A stretch of 64,000 bases of DNA from NCBI RefSeq assembly GCF_014640435.1, contig NZ_BMGY01000010.1, positions 34,735 to 98,734 of the forward strand, given 5' to 3'. Both the position numbers and the translations under genes were made by a program. The number at the start of each line of letters is the position of its first letter. The stretch's first letter is position 1. Below, in pieces: positions 33,496-42,370 of this stretch. Below the pieces are notes generated by a model. It saw only the letters and a program-made list of their open reading frames with translations. It did not search any database and was not told where the DNA came from. The stretch comes from Hymenobacter frigidus. Lineage in GTDB: Bacteria > Bacteroidota > Bacteroidia > Cytophagales > Hymenobacteraceae.

Positions 33496-34695
33496 ATGCC
33501 GAGTTATTTAGGTGCTATTGGCACTGCCAACCCTGTCCACCGCATTGCGCAGCCCCAAATTGCCGATTTCATGGCCCAGGCCCTGCAGTTTGGCGAGGGC
33601 GACACGCGCAAGCTCCGGGCCTTGTACCGGGTGTCGGGCATTGAGCACCGCTACTCGGTGCTGCCCGACTACGGCCGGGCCAACGGCGACTACACGTTTT
33701 TCCCCAACACGCCCACGCTGGAGCCTTTCCCGAGTGTGGGCCAGCGCATGGCCGTTTATCGGCGTGAGGCATTGCCGCTAGCCATTGAGGCCGTGCGCAG
33801 CTGCCTGCGCCAGGTACCCGACGTTGCTCCGGCCAGCATCACGCACCTTGTGACGGTGAGCTGCACGGGCATGTACGCGCCGGGGCTCGATATAGAGCTG
33901 GTACAGGCCCTGGGCCTGCGCCCCGACGTGCGCCGCACCTGCGTAAACTTCATGGGCTGCTACGCCGCCGTGAACGCCGTGAAGCTGGCCGACGCCTTCT
34001 GCCGGGCCGATGCCGATGCCCGGGTGCTCATTGTGAGCGTGGAGCTGTGCACCATTCATTTTCAGAAAAGCCCGGAGGAAGACCATCTCATCAGCAACGC
34101 GCTGTTTGGCGATGGTGCCGCCGCCGCCCTGGTGCTGGCCGAGCCGCTACCCAACGGTGCGCCCAGCCTGGCCCTGCAAGGCTTTCACTGCGGGCTGGAG
34201 CCCGATGGCCACGACGACATGGCCTGGCACATCAACGACTTTGGGTTTGAGATGACGCTGAGCAGCTACGTGCCCAAGCTCATCCAGCGCGGCATCCGCA
34301 GCCTCACCGATGGGTTGCTGGCCAGCCTGCCGGTGCAGCTGGGCGATATCCGGCACTTCGCCATTCACCCCGGCGGGCGCAAAATTCTGGAAACCATTGA
34401 AACCGAATTGGGGCTGACCCGCGACGACAACCGCCACGCCTACCACGTGCTGCGCAACTACGGCAATATGTCGTCGGCCACGGTGCTGTTTGTGCTGCGC
34501 GAGGTACTGGCCCACGCCACCCCCGCCGACCACGGCGCGCCGGTGCTCAGCTTTGCTTTCGGGCCGGGCCTTACCATGGAGGCCATGCTGCTGCAGTTGA
34601 CAGTTAACAATGAGCCGTTAGCAGTGAGTAGCGAGCGAACGGGTGACGAAGTAATGCTTGAATCGACCGAAACCGTGTTGGTAACTGCTCATTGA
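33496..34695 (+). CDS. Type III polyketide synthase
   Basis: A homodimeric ketosynthase of the chalcone/stilbene synthase superfamily (399 aa), which extends acyl-CoA starters with malonyl-CoA. The catalytic triad is visible: Cys155 in NFMGCYAAVNA, His291 in FAIHPGGRKI and Asn324 in RNYGNMSSATV. The family G-F-G-P-G loop is present as AFGPGLTMEAML. The last 30 or so residues (from about 369) are encoded by one arm of an inverted repeat plus spacer and look foreign to the fold. The product is unknown. Bacterial relatives make alkylresorcinols, alkylpyrones or pigments. Flavoprotein and methyltransferase neighbours resemble tailoring enzymes of phenolic lipids. Confidence 0.92.
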   Translation: MPSYLGAIGTANPVHRIAQPQIADFMAQALQFGEGDTRKLRALYRVSGIEHRYSVLPDYGRANGDYTFFPNTPTLEPFPSVGQRMAVYRREALPLAIEAVRSCLRQVPDVAPASITHLVTVSCTGMYAPGLDIELVQALGLRPDVRRTCVNFMGCYAAVNAVKLADAFCRADADARVLIVSVELCTIHFQKSPEEDHLISNALFGDGAAAALVLAEPLPNGAPSLALQGFHCGLEPDGHDDMAWHINDFGFEMTLSSYVPKLIQRGIRSLTDGLLASLPVQLGDIRHFAIHPGGRKILETIETELGLTRDDNRHAYHVLRNYGNMSSATVLFVLREVLAHATPADHGAPVLSFAFGPGLTMEAMLLQLTVNNEPLAVSSERTGDEVMLESTETVLVTAH

Positions 34696-34704
34696 TAACT
34701 GTTA
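34598..34704. repeat. Imperfect 25-bp inverted repeat at the end of the polyketide synthase gene
   Basis: The left arm (34598-34622, TGACAGTTAACAATGAGC and onward) pairs with the right arm (34680-34704, GCTCATTGATAACTGTTA). The synthase stop codon lies in the right arm, and the methyltransferase ATG starts two bases after it. A related GTTAAC/TGAGC unit occurs at about 35424-35450. Confidence 0.75.
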
Positions 34705-34705
34705 A

Positions 34706-35401
34706 ATGTTAGATGAGCGCGCCTCCGGCCCCGAGCTGATGGATGACCTGACGCTGGCCACCGATGCCCTGCGTCAGAACCTCGACGAGCTGGAAACCAT
34801 CAATACCTGGCTGGGCGGCTACCAGCCCGTGCTCGATGCCCTGCGGCGGCTGCGGCCCCGCTTTGCGGCGGGCCAGCCGCTACGCCTGGCCGACCTGGGC
34901 AGCGGCGGCGGCGATACCCTGCGCCACATTGCCCGCTGGGCCCGCAAAAAGGCCATTACCGTGCAGCTGACCGGCATTGATGCCAATCAGTTTATGCTGG
35001 AATATGCCGGGGCCAAAAGCCAGGAATACCCGGAAATCAGCTACCGGCAATTTGATATTTTCTCGCCCGAATTCCAGAATCAGCCTTACGATGTGCTGAC
35101 GTGCAGCCTGTTTTGCCACCACTTCACCGATGACGAGCTGGTGACGCTGCTGCGGCAGTGGCAGGCCCAGGCCCAGGTGGCCGTAATTATCAATGACCTG
35201 CACCGGCACTGGCTAGCCTACCACAGCATAAAGTGGCTCACGCGGCTACTGGGCGGCTCCTACCTGGTGCGGCACGATGCGCCGCTGTCGGTAGCCCGGG
35301 CCTTCCGGCGCGCCGATTGGGTGCAGCTGCTGGCGCGGGCGGGCATCACGAAGTACGAACTGCGCTGGCGCTGGGCCTTTCGCTGGCAGCTGATTTTTTA
35401 G
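34706..35401 (+). CDS. Class I SAM-dependent methyltransferase
   Basis: A 231-residue methyltransferase. The SAM-binding motif I is LRLADLGSGGGDTLRHIA (about 58-75), followed by the motif II region VQLTGIDANQFMLEYA and the post-motif SYRQFDIFSPEF. The phrase YDVLTCSLFCHHFTDDELV is frequent in polyketide-associated methyltransferases. It starts 10 bases after the synthase stop, so it belongs to the same operon. It probably O- or C-methylates the polyketide product (inference). Confidence 0.85.
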   Translation: MLDERASGPELMDDLTLATDALRQNLDELETINTWLGGYQPVLDALRRLRPRFAAGQPLRLADLGSGGGDTLRHIARWARKKAITVQLTGIDANQFMLEYAGAKSQEYPEISYRQFDIFSPEFQNQPYDVLTCSLFCHHFTDDELVTLLRQWQAQAQVAVIINDLHRHWLAYHSIKWLTRLLGGSYLVRHDAPLSVARAFRRADWVQLLARAGITKYELRWRWAFRWQLIF

Positions 35402-35423
35402 TGGTTAATATGTTAGCATTGGA

Positions 35424-35450
35424 ACGTTAACCGCTCACCGTTAACCCTTA
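35424..35450. repeat. GTTAAC/TGAGC repeat unit
   Basis: The minus strand reads GGTTAACGGTGAGCGGTTAA, closely resembling the arm at 34601-34622 (GTTAACAATGAGCCGTTAGC). It lies between the methyltransferase and the deacetylase stop codons (convergent genes) and may serve as a terminator-like element. Confidence 0.45.
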
Positions 35451-36350
35451 AAACAACCCCGCCGCTACCCGGTACGTGTTGGCGTGGGCTTCCACGATGT
35501 CGGCGATGCGTTCGGAATAGCCGCCGCCCATGCACACCACCACCGGTAGGGCCTGGCGGTGACAGAGGCTGAGCACCAACTCGTCGCGCTGGCGGCAGCC
35601 GTCGCGGGTGAGGGCCAGATGACCCAGCTTGTCGGTGGCCAGTACATCGACCCCGGCCAGGTAGAATACGAAATCGGGCTGCTGCTCATCGAGCAACCGG
35701 GGTAGCGTTTCGCCCAGTAATTTCAGGTAAGTGGAGTCGTCGGTGCCATCGGGCAGGGGCAGGTCGAGGTCGGACTGCTCTTTGCGGGCGGGGTAGTTGC
35801 GCGCTCCGTGCATGGAAAAGGTGAACACCCGCGGCTCCTCCTGAAAAATAGCGGCCGTGCCGTTGCCCTGGTGCACGTCGAGGTCCACGATGAGGACTTT
35901 GCGCACGGCGGGCACGTTGGCCAGCAGCCAGGCAGCGGCGGCGGCCTGGTCGTTGAGCAGGCAAAACCCTTCGCCCCACGCCCGAAACGCGTGGTGCGTA
36001 CCCCCGGCGATGTTGAACGCCACGCCGTGCACCAGGGCCAGTCGCGCCGCCTCAATAGTCCCGCCCAGGATGGTGATTTCGCGCTCAAACAACGCCGCCG
36101 ACCACGGGAAGCCCGTGGCCCGCTCTTCCTGCCGCGTGAGCTGCCCCAGCCGCAGCCGCTGGTAATAGTCGGCGGCGTGCACCCGCAGAATATCCTCATC
36201 CGACGGCGGATGGGCCACAAAAAAGTCGGTTGCCGTGGCGGTGCCTTCGCGCAGGAGCTGTTCGGGCAGCAGCTCGTATTTCAGCATGGGGAAGCGGTGC
36301 CCCTCTGGCAAAGCATGGGCGTAGCAGGGTGCAAAGGCGATGGGAAGCAT
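35448..36350 (-). CDS. Histone deacetylase-fold (AcuC/HDAC family) protein
   Basis: A 300-residue zinc amidohydrolase of the arginase-deacetylase fold. The key parts are visible: GGTHHAF with the paired histidines (116-122), the zinc ligands D158 and H160 in VDLDVHQGNGT, the third zinc ligand D235 in LAGVDVLATD, and the GGGYS loop near 273. Bacterial members remove acetyl groups from proteins (AcuC) or from polyamines and small amides; the substrate cannot be read from sequence. The length is usual. It is convergent with the polyketide operon. Confidence 0.9.
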   Translation of the reverse strand: MLPIAFAPCYAHALPEGHRFPMLKYELLPEQLLREGTATATDFFVAHPPSDEDILRVHAADYYQRLRLGQLTRQEERATGFPWSAALFEREITILGGTIEAARLALVHGVAFNIAGGTHHAFRAWGEGFCLLNDQAAAAAWLLANVPAVRKVLIVDLDVHQGNGTAAIFQEEPRVFTFSMHGARNYPARKEQSDLDLPLPDGTDDSTYLKLLGETLPRLLDEQQPDFVFYLAGVDVLATDKLGHLALTRDGCRQRDELVLSLCHRQALPVVVCMGGGYSERIADIVEAHANTYRVAAGLF

Positions 36351-37162
36351 AAGGCGGCAGTGAATACGGCTTGGTAGCTGGAAACAAGCATTGACAAAGA
36401 AAGGCGCGGATGCTTGCTCCTTACAGGGGCAATGTCCGGCGTCTACAGCGCAATCATACTCGCCGGTTTCGTACGGCCCGGCCGATTTACACCTCGCGCA
36501 ACGGCAGATTCCGAACAGGCCGACAAAACTCCTGCACGGAGGCTAACCTGATGAAAGTCATGTGCCGGGGTCAGTATCATCATGGCGGGGGCGGGGGCCG
36601 GGGCGGACTTTTGACTTAAGCTTCCTTCCACTCAGCTTGAAACCACGCGGCGCACCGCTCCACGCGGCTGCTTCGCCACCCTCAACTGCTTCCCATCATG
36701 CAAACTGCTCAACTTATAACGCCCGCCGCTCCCGCCGGGTGCATAGCCGATGCCGACATCACCACGGCCGTTGAAACACTGCTGACCACGAACAGAGGGT
36801 TGAGCACGCACGATAATCCGCGCCCGCTACGGCTGGTCGGCCAACCTGCACGACCAGGAGGTACACGTGCTGGTAACGAATGGCCGGGGCAAACAACCAC
36901 CTGCGCGTGCTGACCCTTGCCTCACCCATGAGCCGCGAGTCGCTCGCCAGCCGCCCGGAGAGCGAGTCTACTTGGGCCATCAGTGCCGACACCCGGCAGT
37001 GCGCCCAGGAAGCCGATGCCAGCATGGCCCAGGACGACTGGAAGTACACTTCCCCAGGTATCACCACCACCGTTTCGCCCGTCGCGGAAAGCAATTATTT
37101 TCTGCTTTAGCGGCGCTCCTGCCCTGTCGGCAGTTTCATTTTTTCACCTTTCACGCTTGGCT
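36351..37162. other. Long low-information region
   Basis: About 810 bases between the deacetylase and the first universal stress protein gene. It has no intact gene. The right half holds a broken small gene (36698-37110), and the left half shows only random short frames. Confidence 0.5.
36698..37110 (+). pseudogene. Broken BON-domain-like gene (tentative)
   Basis: The frame opens with MQTAQLITPAAPAG and ADADITTAVETLLTTNRGLS, similar to the first helix of BON-domain stress proteins. It then loses frame at about 36810. Later pieces in other frames read RYGWSANLHDQEVHVLVTNG and SMAQDDWKYTSPGITTTVSP. Several indels would be needed to join them. BON proteins often lie next to universal stress genes, which fits the neighbours. 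Confidence 0.3.
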
Positions 37163-37990
37163 ATGACTCCCTCCCTCGTTGTCCTGACTGATTTTTTCGC
37201 CGTGACCAACCGCGCCCTGTCGTATGCGGCCGGGCTGGCCGTGCCGCTGCACGCGCAGCTCGTGCTGCTGCACACACGCTACGACGGACTGCCCGTACCG
37301 GCAGGGTTTGGTGCCCACCACACCTTGCACGGCGAGCAACAAACCGACCAGGCCCTGCTGCGCCTGGCCGCCGAGCAAACCGTGCCCACCGAAGTAGACG
37401 TGGCCGAAGGCTTCCTGCCCGAAGCCGTGGCGGAGGCCGTGCGCCGCCACCACCCCTTGTTTATGGTGCTGGGCCGGCCCAGTGCCACCACCGAAGCGAC
37501 GGAGTTGCTGACCAGCGTGGTGATGGACCTGCTGCGCCATGCGCCGCATCCGCTGCTGCTGGTGCCCGCAGTGGGCTGGGACGCGTTTCCGCCCCGCCGC
37601 TTCCTGCTGGCCGTGGACGGGCAACCCTTCACGTTCAACGACCAGGACCACCAGGAGGTGTTGAGCCGGCTGCTGCAAGCCACTCAGGCCACGCTCGACG
37701 TGGTGTACGTGACCGACGACGAGTACGCCCTGCCCGGAGCGGACAGCGTACTGGAAACGGTGCGGGCGAACGACCTGGTTAACACCTTTGCCAAGAGCCG
37801 CTTGCACGAAGTCTATCACTCGGCCGTAGTAGCTGGAGTGCTGGAAGAAGCCGCCCGCCAGGGAGCCGATGTGCTGGTGGTCGTGGTCCGTCGCCATAGC
37901 CTGCTGGGCAGCCTGTTTCACCGTAGTGTCACGGCGCAGCTCATTCAGGAGAGCGCCATCCCGGTCTTGCTGCTGCCCGCCGAGGATTAA
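37163..37990 (+). CDS. Tandem universal stress protein
   Basis: A 275-residue protein with two UspA domains (about 1-140 and 148-275). The first begins PSLVVLTDFFAVTNRALSYAAGLA and ends with LLLVPA; the second begins RRFLLAVDGQP and ends IPVLLLPAED. The glycine-rich ATP-binding motif of UspA (GxxGx9GS) is not clearly kept; the second domain has RRHSLLGSLFHRSVTAQL, a common variant. The ATG at 37163 gives the normal start. A second USP follows on the same strand and a third lies at 57128-57952, suggesting a stress regulon. Confidence 0.88.
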   Translation: MTPSLVVLTDFFAVTNRALSYAAGLAVPLHAQLVLLHTRYDGLPVPAGFGAHHTLHGEQQTDQALLRLAAEQTVPTEVDVAEGFLPEAVAEAVRRHHPLFMVLGRPSATTEATELLTSVVMDLLRHAPHPLLLVPAVGWDAFPPRRFLLAVDGQPFTFNDQDHQEVLSRLLQATQATLDVVYVTDDEYALPGADSVLETVRANDLVNTFAKSRLHEVYHSAVVAGVLEEAARQGADVLVVVVRRHSLLGSLFHRSVTAQLIQESAIPVLLLPAED

Positions 37991-38153
37991 GAGCGGCGCC
38001 CGGCCCAATTCGCCGGCCGGTGTACTTTCCTCAGTGCCGGGCACCCGTGCCCCTGGTGCCAGTTGAGGCCCCGGAACTGCCCGGCTGGATGCCTTCTGTG
38101 GGTTGATGGATTTAATTGACCAGCTACTTGCCATTTTACAAAAACACCCAACT

Positions 38154-39032
38154 ATGTCACTCACCCTCATTGTTTTCGCCGGGTTTTATCCCACCGCCCG
38201 CCACACCGTGCACTACGCCAGCAGCCTGACCCACGCCCTGCACGGCAAGCTGGTACTCCTGCACGTCAAGCGGGCATCCCTGTTCGACCCCTATGAGCTG
38301 ATGGCCGAAAGCTTCCGGCAGGAAGAACTGGGCCGCGAGACCGAAACCGCGTCGGCGCTGTACCGCATGGCCGGGGAACTGCCCACCCAACCTACCGTGG
38401 AAGTGGCCACCGACCTGCTGCCCGTGATGGCCCAGGACCTGGCCACCCGGCACCGTCCGGCGTTGTTCGTGCTCAGCCAGCCCGACCGGACGCGGGCCGG
38501 AAACAGCGTGGCACACGACTGCGCCGAACTACTGCGGGCCGGACACTTCCCGCTACTGGTGGTGCCGCCCACCGCCCCGGCCGACCAGCCGCCACGCCGC
38601 ATCGTGATTGCCGCCGACCGCGAGCCATTTGCCCTGGCCTCCAACGCCCACGCCCTGCACCAGCTGCTCGCGCTGCCCGGTGCCGAGCTCATTGTGGCCC
38701 ATATATCGAGCGGGGTAGAAGACGACGAAGACTGCAGCTCCGCACTGCGGGCGGTGCAGCTAAGCGGCCTGATAAAAGGGCTGGCCATGCCCGAGCTGCG
38801 GGGCTACGAGCACGACAACTACGCCAAGGGCTTGCTGGCGGCGGTGCAGGACACCCAGGCCGACCTCGTGATTGTGCTGGCCCGGGAGCGCAGCTACCTG
38901 AGCGAGCTATTTCACCAGAGCGTGACGGCCCAGCTGCTGGCCGAGTGCCCCGTGCCGGTGCTGGTGTTGCCCGTGACCGCCGGAGTCGCGCCGGCGCCTT
39001 CTGCCAGCCGCTCCACGGCGGCCGCCCGTTAA
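38154..39032 (+). CDS. Tandem universal stress protein
   Basis: A 292-residue two-domain UspA protein paralogous to the upstream gene. The first domain starts MSLTLIVFAGFYPTARHTVHYA and ends PLLVVPP. The second starts RRIVIAADREP, contains RERSYLSELFHQSVTAQLL and ends PVPVLVLPV. ATG at 38154 is preferred to the upstream 38103 because it begins the first beta strand. The 163-base gap from the first USP holds no gene. The alanine/serine-rich C-terminus is a short tail. Confidence 0.87.
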   Translation: MSLTLIVFAGFYPTARHTVHYASSLTHALHGKLVLLHVKRASLFDPYELMAESFRQEELGRETETASALYRMAGELPTQPTVEVATDLLPVMAQDLATRHRPALFVLSQPDRTRAGNSVAHDCAELLRAGHFPLLVVPPTAPADQPPRRIVIAADREPFALASNAHALHQLLALPGAELIVAHISSGVEDDEDCSSALRAVQLSGLIKGLAMPELRGYEHDNYAKGLLAAVQDTQADLVIVLARERSYLSELFHQSVTAQLLAECPVPVLVLPVTAGVAPAPSASRSTAAAR

Positions 39033-39510
39033 ACCTGCGCTCACTTCTGCTCCTGGCGGTGATGGCCGTTGCCGACGCATCGCGGGTAGGTATAGCCGTT
39101 TCACGAACGAGGAGACGTGAAGGGTCGCGTCTTTACACCCTGTGTACACCATCTGTGAAACCACTGCATACTGGCTGATGCCCAGCATCGCAACAGCATT
39201 TTGTCAGGTCTACAAGCGTCCTCTTCATCCTTAATTTTTCCAGATTCCCCCTCCCTGCTTGTACTCCACCTTCCTGCTTTTTGCTGGTGCTGAGCTTCGC
39301 CGGCCAGGGCCAACAGCTCAACCCGGCTAAGCTCGATAGCCTGCTCAACGGACCAGCGGCCAATAAAAACCTCATGGCTTTAGGGCACTGGCTAAAGAAT
39401 GTCATCCCATTGGCTGAGTATCGTCAAGGCATGGGCTGGGGTTAGGACGGAATTTTACCTGCTACTTATTCCTCACCACGGGCTGCCCAAAGCCCTTTTT
39501 TCCTTTCGCC
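39033..39510. other. Intergenic region with gene debris
   Basis: No intact gene. The right part holds the truncated frame described at 39281-39445. The rest contains only short random frames. Confidence 0.45.
39281..39445 (+). pseudogene. Remnant of a secreted protein (possibly serine hydrolase)
   Basis: The frame reads LLVLSFAGQGQQLNPAKLDS then LLNGPAANKNLMALGHWL, ending at TAG. The start looks like a signal peptide end followed by KLDSLLNGPAANKN, a pattern seen at the mature N-terminus of secreted beta-lactamase-family hydrolases in this phylum. No catalytic SxxK motif remains. It is probably the fused ends of a gene that lost its middle. Confidence 0.35.
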
Positions 39511-39621
39511 ATGATAACGCCCACGATTCTGTTTTCGGTGATGCTAGTGGCCGCGCTGGCCGTGTTTAGCGTTTACGCCCGCGCCACGCGGCCGCAGCTT
39601 CCGCCCGAACCCGTCCGATAA
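39511..39621 (+). CDS. 36-residue single-helix membrane peptide
   Basis: An ATG-started frame: MITPTILFSVMLVAALAVFS, then VYARATRPQLPPEPVR. One hydrophobic helix (about 5-22) is followed by a basic, proline-rich tail. The plan matches the peptide at 31438-31545. It lies 71 bases before the NmrA-like gene. No family is known to me. Confidence 0.5.
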   Translation: MITPTILFSVMLVAALAVFSVYARATRPQLPPEPVR

Positions 39622-39692
39622 ACCAGCGGCCCGTTCAGGTCCTGCCCGACGGTAAATCTATCGTCGGCCTCTGCTTTTCATCTCCTGGCACC

Positions 39693-40580
39693 ATGCCATC
39701 ACCCGCTCGCCTACTGCTTACCGGTGCCACGGGCAATGTGGGCGCCGCGGCCCTGCGGGCGCTGTTGCGCCTGCGGTCGCCCGGCACGGTGGTGGTAGCA
39801 GCGGGCCGCACTCCGAACCACGGCCGGCAGCAACTGGCCCCGGAAGCGGCCGACTACGTGGAATCCGTTCTTTTTGATTTTACGAAGCCGGAAACCGTGG
39901 CCCCGGCCCTGCACGGCGTGACCGGCCTGCTGCTGGTGCGCCCACCGGCCATCAGCGACGTGGCCCGCTACCTGCAGCCGGTGGTGCACGCGGCCGTAGC
40001 GGCCGGCGTGGGCCACATCGTATTTCTATCGCTGCAGGGGGCGCAGTACAACCCTTTCGTGCCGCACCACAAAGTAGAAAGCTATTTGAAGGAGTCGGGC
40101 ATCCGCTATTCCTTGCTGCGGCCGAGCTTCTTTATGCAAAACCTGAGTACCACCCACCGCGACGACATTCGGCTGCACGACCAGCTGCTGCTGCCGGCCG
40201 GCCACGCCCGCACCAGCTTTGTGGACGCGCACGACGTGGGCGAGGTAGCCGCCAAACTCCTGCTGAACCCGCCCGCCGCCTCGGCCGGCTACGAGCTCAC
40301 TGGCCGCCACGCCTACACCTACGCCGAGGTGGCCGCGCAGCTAAGCGCCGTGCTGGGCCGGCCCATTCGCTACCGCGCGGCGGGCATTCGGGAGTTTCGG
40401 ACCTACGAGCGCGCCAAGGGCACGCCCGCGCCGCTCCTGAACGTGATGACCGGTATTTACCTGGCCGCCCGTTTGGGGCTGGCCGCGCATGTGTCGCCGG
40501 TGCTGGCCGAGCTGCTGGGCCGCGAGCCGGGCACTTTACGGAGCTTTCTGGAGCGGGAGCGGACTTGTTGGCTGCCCTAA
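39693..40580 (+). CDS. NmrA-like NAD(P)-binding protein (atypical SDR)
   Basis: A 295-residue Rossmann-fold protein. The glycine-rich nucleotide motif is LLLTGATGNVGAAALRAL (7-24). LLVRPPAISDVARYLQPVV and HIVFLSLQGAQYNPFVPHHKVESYL follow. The latter replaces the Tyr-x3-Lys of classical SDRs by an NmrA-type HHKVE. The middle LLRPSFFMQNL is also typical of NmrA/NAD(P)H:quinone-type reductases (YtfG-like). The role may be redox sensing or quinone reduction; it cannot be settled here. Confidence 0.85.
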   Translation: MPSPARLLLTGATGNVGAAALRALLRLRSPGTVVVAAGRTPNHGRQQLAPEAADYVESVLFDFTKPETVAPALHGVTGLLLVRPPAISDVARYLQPVVHAAVAAGVGHIVFLSLQGAQYNPFVPHHKVESYLKESGIRYSLLRPSFFMQNLSTTHRDDIRLHDQLLLPAGHARTSFVDAHDVGEVAAKLLLNPPAASAGYELTGRHAYTYAEVAAQLSAVLGRPIRYRAAGIREFRTYERAKGTPAPLLNVMTGIYLAARLGLAAHVSPVLAELLGREPGTLRSFLERERTCWLP

Positions 40581-41166
40581 ATGAAGTAGCTGTTTCGATT
40601 TGCTGCTAATACCTTGGAAGCTTGGGCAGTGAGCTTCGGAAATTCCCCGTTCCGCTTCATTTCTCCCTTCCTTATGTAAGCCACTACCTTTCCCGCTCCG
40701 GGGCTCACGGACCCCGCCGTTACCGCGTCGCGCGCCGCCCGCGAGCGCAACGTTCTCACCAGCAGCGCCGGCTCGGGGCTGCTGGCCACCATGAAGGCGG
40801 TGTTTTACGTGGTTTTTATTCACATTCCTATTGTGCCCGCGGGGCAAGGCCTGCTGCAAACTGGGTGGGGTGCCGTAAGCAGTCGCCTCAATTTGCTTTC
40901 AACAACGGTGCGTCACACATTTCAAGCGGGAAGCCAAATGCTCCGGTTTCAAAAAACAGCCCTGCCCCGGCAAGAAGAAAAGCACTCATTTTAATAGCTT
41001 TACTACTAAAACAAATAATAAAGCTATTTACAATAATGGTATAACTAATACTAGTGGGTAGTTTTGTGCCGCTTTTGGACTTCCACTTGCCTGTAGCCGC
41101 GTGCTACGGACAAGCGTTAAGTCGCATCGGGTTTCCTATTCACTCCTTCTGTTTTGCTGTTGTCGC
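40581..41166. other. Intergenic region with an unassigned frame
   Basis: About 590 bases. A plus-strand frame with no clear start (40680-40994) reads TDPAVTASRAARERNVLTSS and onward to MKAVFYVVFIHIPIVPAGQG. It looks like coding debris, but I cannot name it. The stretch from 40980 to 41060 is A/T-rich and may hold the promoter of the bicarbonate permease gene. Confidence 0.4.
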
Positions 41167-42132
41167 ATGGATGCACACCTGCTGCTGTTAAACCTGACCA
41201 ACCCGACGCTGCTATTCTTCGTGCTCGGCATAGTGGCGACGGCCGTGAAAAGCGACTTGGAAATCCCGCCCACCACTATCAAGTTTATTTCCTTGTATTT
41301 GCTGTTCTCCATCGGCTTCAAGGGCGGACAGGAGTTGGCCCACAGCCCATTCAGCGCGGAAATAGCCTACTCGCTGGGGTTCGGGCTGCTGGTATCGGCA
41401 CTGATTCCGGCTTACACGTTCTTCGTGCTCAAGCGGCGCCTGAGCATTGCCGATGCCGGGGCCGTGGCGGCGGCCTACGGCTCGGTGAGCGCCGTCACGT
41501 TTGTGTCGGCCGTATCGTTTCTGGAAGCCCAGCAACTGCACTTTGGCGGGCACATGGTGGCCGTGATGGCTCTGATGGAAGCCCCCGCCATCATCGTGGG
41601 GGTGATGCTCATGCGGCGCTACGAGGCCGCCGACACCGCGGCTGCCCCCCGGCTCGGCCCCCTCGTGCAGCATTCCTTCACCAATGGCAGCGTGCTGATG
41701 GTACTCGGCAGCCTCGTCATTGGCCTGGTTGCCGACACGAAACAGGCCGACGGCATCAAGCCTTTCACCACGGACATCTTCAAGGGCTTTCTGGCCATTT
41801 TCCTGCTTGAAATGGGCATGGTTACCGCTCGGCGCTTCACCGCCTTCCTGCGCTACGGACGCTTCGTGACGGCCTTCGCGGTGCTCATACCGCTGCTCAA
41901 CGGCTGCGTGGTAGCCGTCGCCAGCCACTTAGTCACCGAGAACGTGGGCAACCGGTTCATCTTTGCCATCCTGGCGGCCAGCGCTTCCTACATTGCCGTG
42001 CCGGCGGCCATGCGCCTAGCCGCGCCCAAAGCCGACCCAGGCCTTTACCTGCCCATGGCCCTGGGCGTCACGTTCCCTTTCAATATCACGCTGGGCATGC
42101 CGCTGTATTTTGCGCTCGTTCAGTACACGTAA
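41167..42132 (+). CDS. SbtA-like sodium-dependent bicarbonate permease
   Basis: A 321-residue integral membrane protein with about ten hydrophobic helices. The signature stretches are IKFISLYLLFSIGFKGGQEL, AAAYGSVSAVTFVSAVSFLE, VAVMALMEAPAIIVGVMLM and the C-terminal ASASYIAVPAAMRLAAPKADPG, all characteristic of the SbtA/DUF897 family. Cyanobacterial SbtA imports bicarbonate with sodium. In heterotrophs the substrate is often assumed rather than shown. No SbtB-like regulator gene is adjacent. ATG at 41167 was chosen; an upstream frame start at 41101 lacks support. Confidence 0.88.
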   Translation: MDAHLLLLNLTNPTLLFFVLGIVATAVKSDLEIPPTTIKFISLYLLFSIGFKGGQELAHSPFSAEIAYSLGFGLLVSALIPAYTFFVLKRRLSIADAGAVAAAYGSVSAVTFVSAVSFLEAQQLHFGGHMVAVMALMEAPAIIVGVMLMRRYEAADTAAAPRLGPLVQHSFTNGSVLMVLGSLVIGLVADTKQADGIKPFTTDIFKGFLAIFLLEMGMVTARRFTAFLRYGRFVTAFAVLIPLLNGCVVAVASHLVTENVGNRFIFAILAASASYIAVPAAMRLAAPKADPGLYLPMALGVTFPFNITLGMPLYFALVQYT

Positions 42133-42295
42133 GGGCCCGTCCGAAGCGGAGGAGCACAAGCAACGGCCCCGAAACTGCCGGTGGGTCCATCCGCTGTGCG
42201 AGGTATCCCCACGCCATGCGTTGCGCCAACTCCCTGAACGTGAACGGCTCGAAGCCGATTTCATCAATTAGCAGCAGCTTGCGCCTGGCATTCAT
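42130..42295 (-). pseudogene. Possible IstB-like ATPase remnant (IS21-type)
   Basis: The minus-strand frame starts MNARRKLLLIDEIGFEPFTF and continues RELAQRMAWGYLAQRM. The LLLIDEIGFEP stretch resembles the Walker B region of IstB transposition helper proteins. No Walker A or other part is present. It lies between convergent genes. Confidence 0.3.
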
Positions 42296-42370
42296 GCGTC
42301 CTCATTGGGCTCAGCAGCGGCGGCGGCCCCAAACGCCCTGGGGCAGCAGAGGCCCATGGCGTTCTACCCC

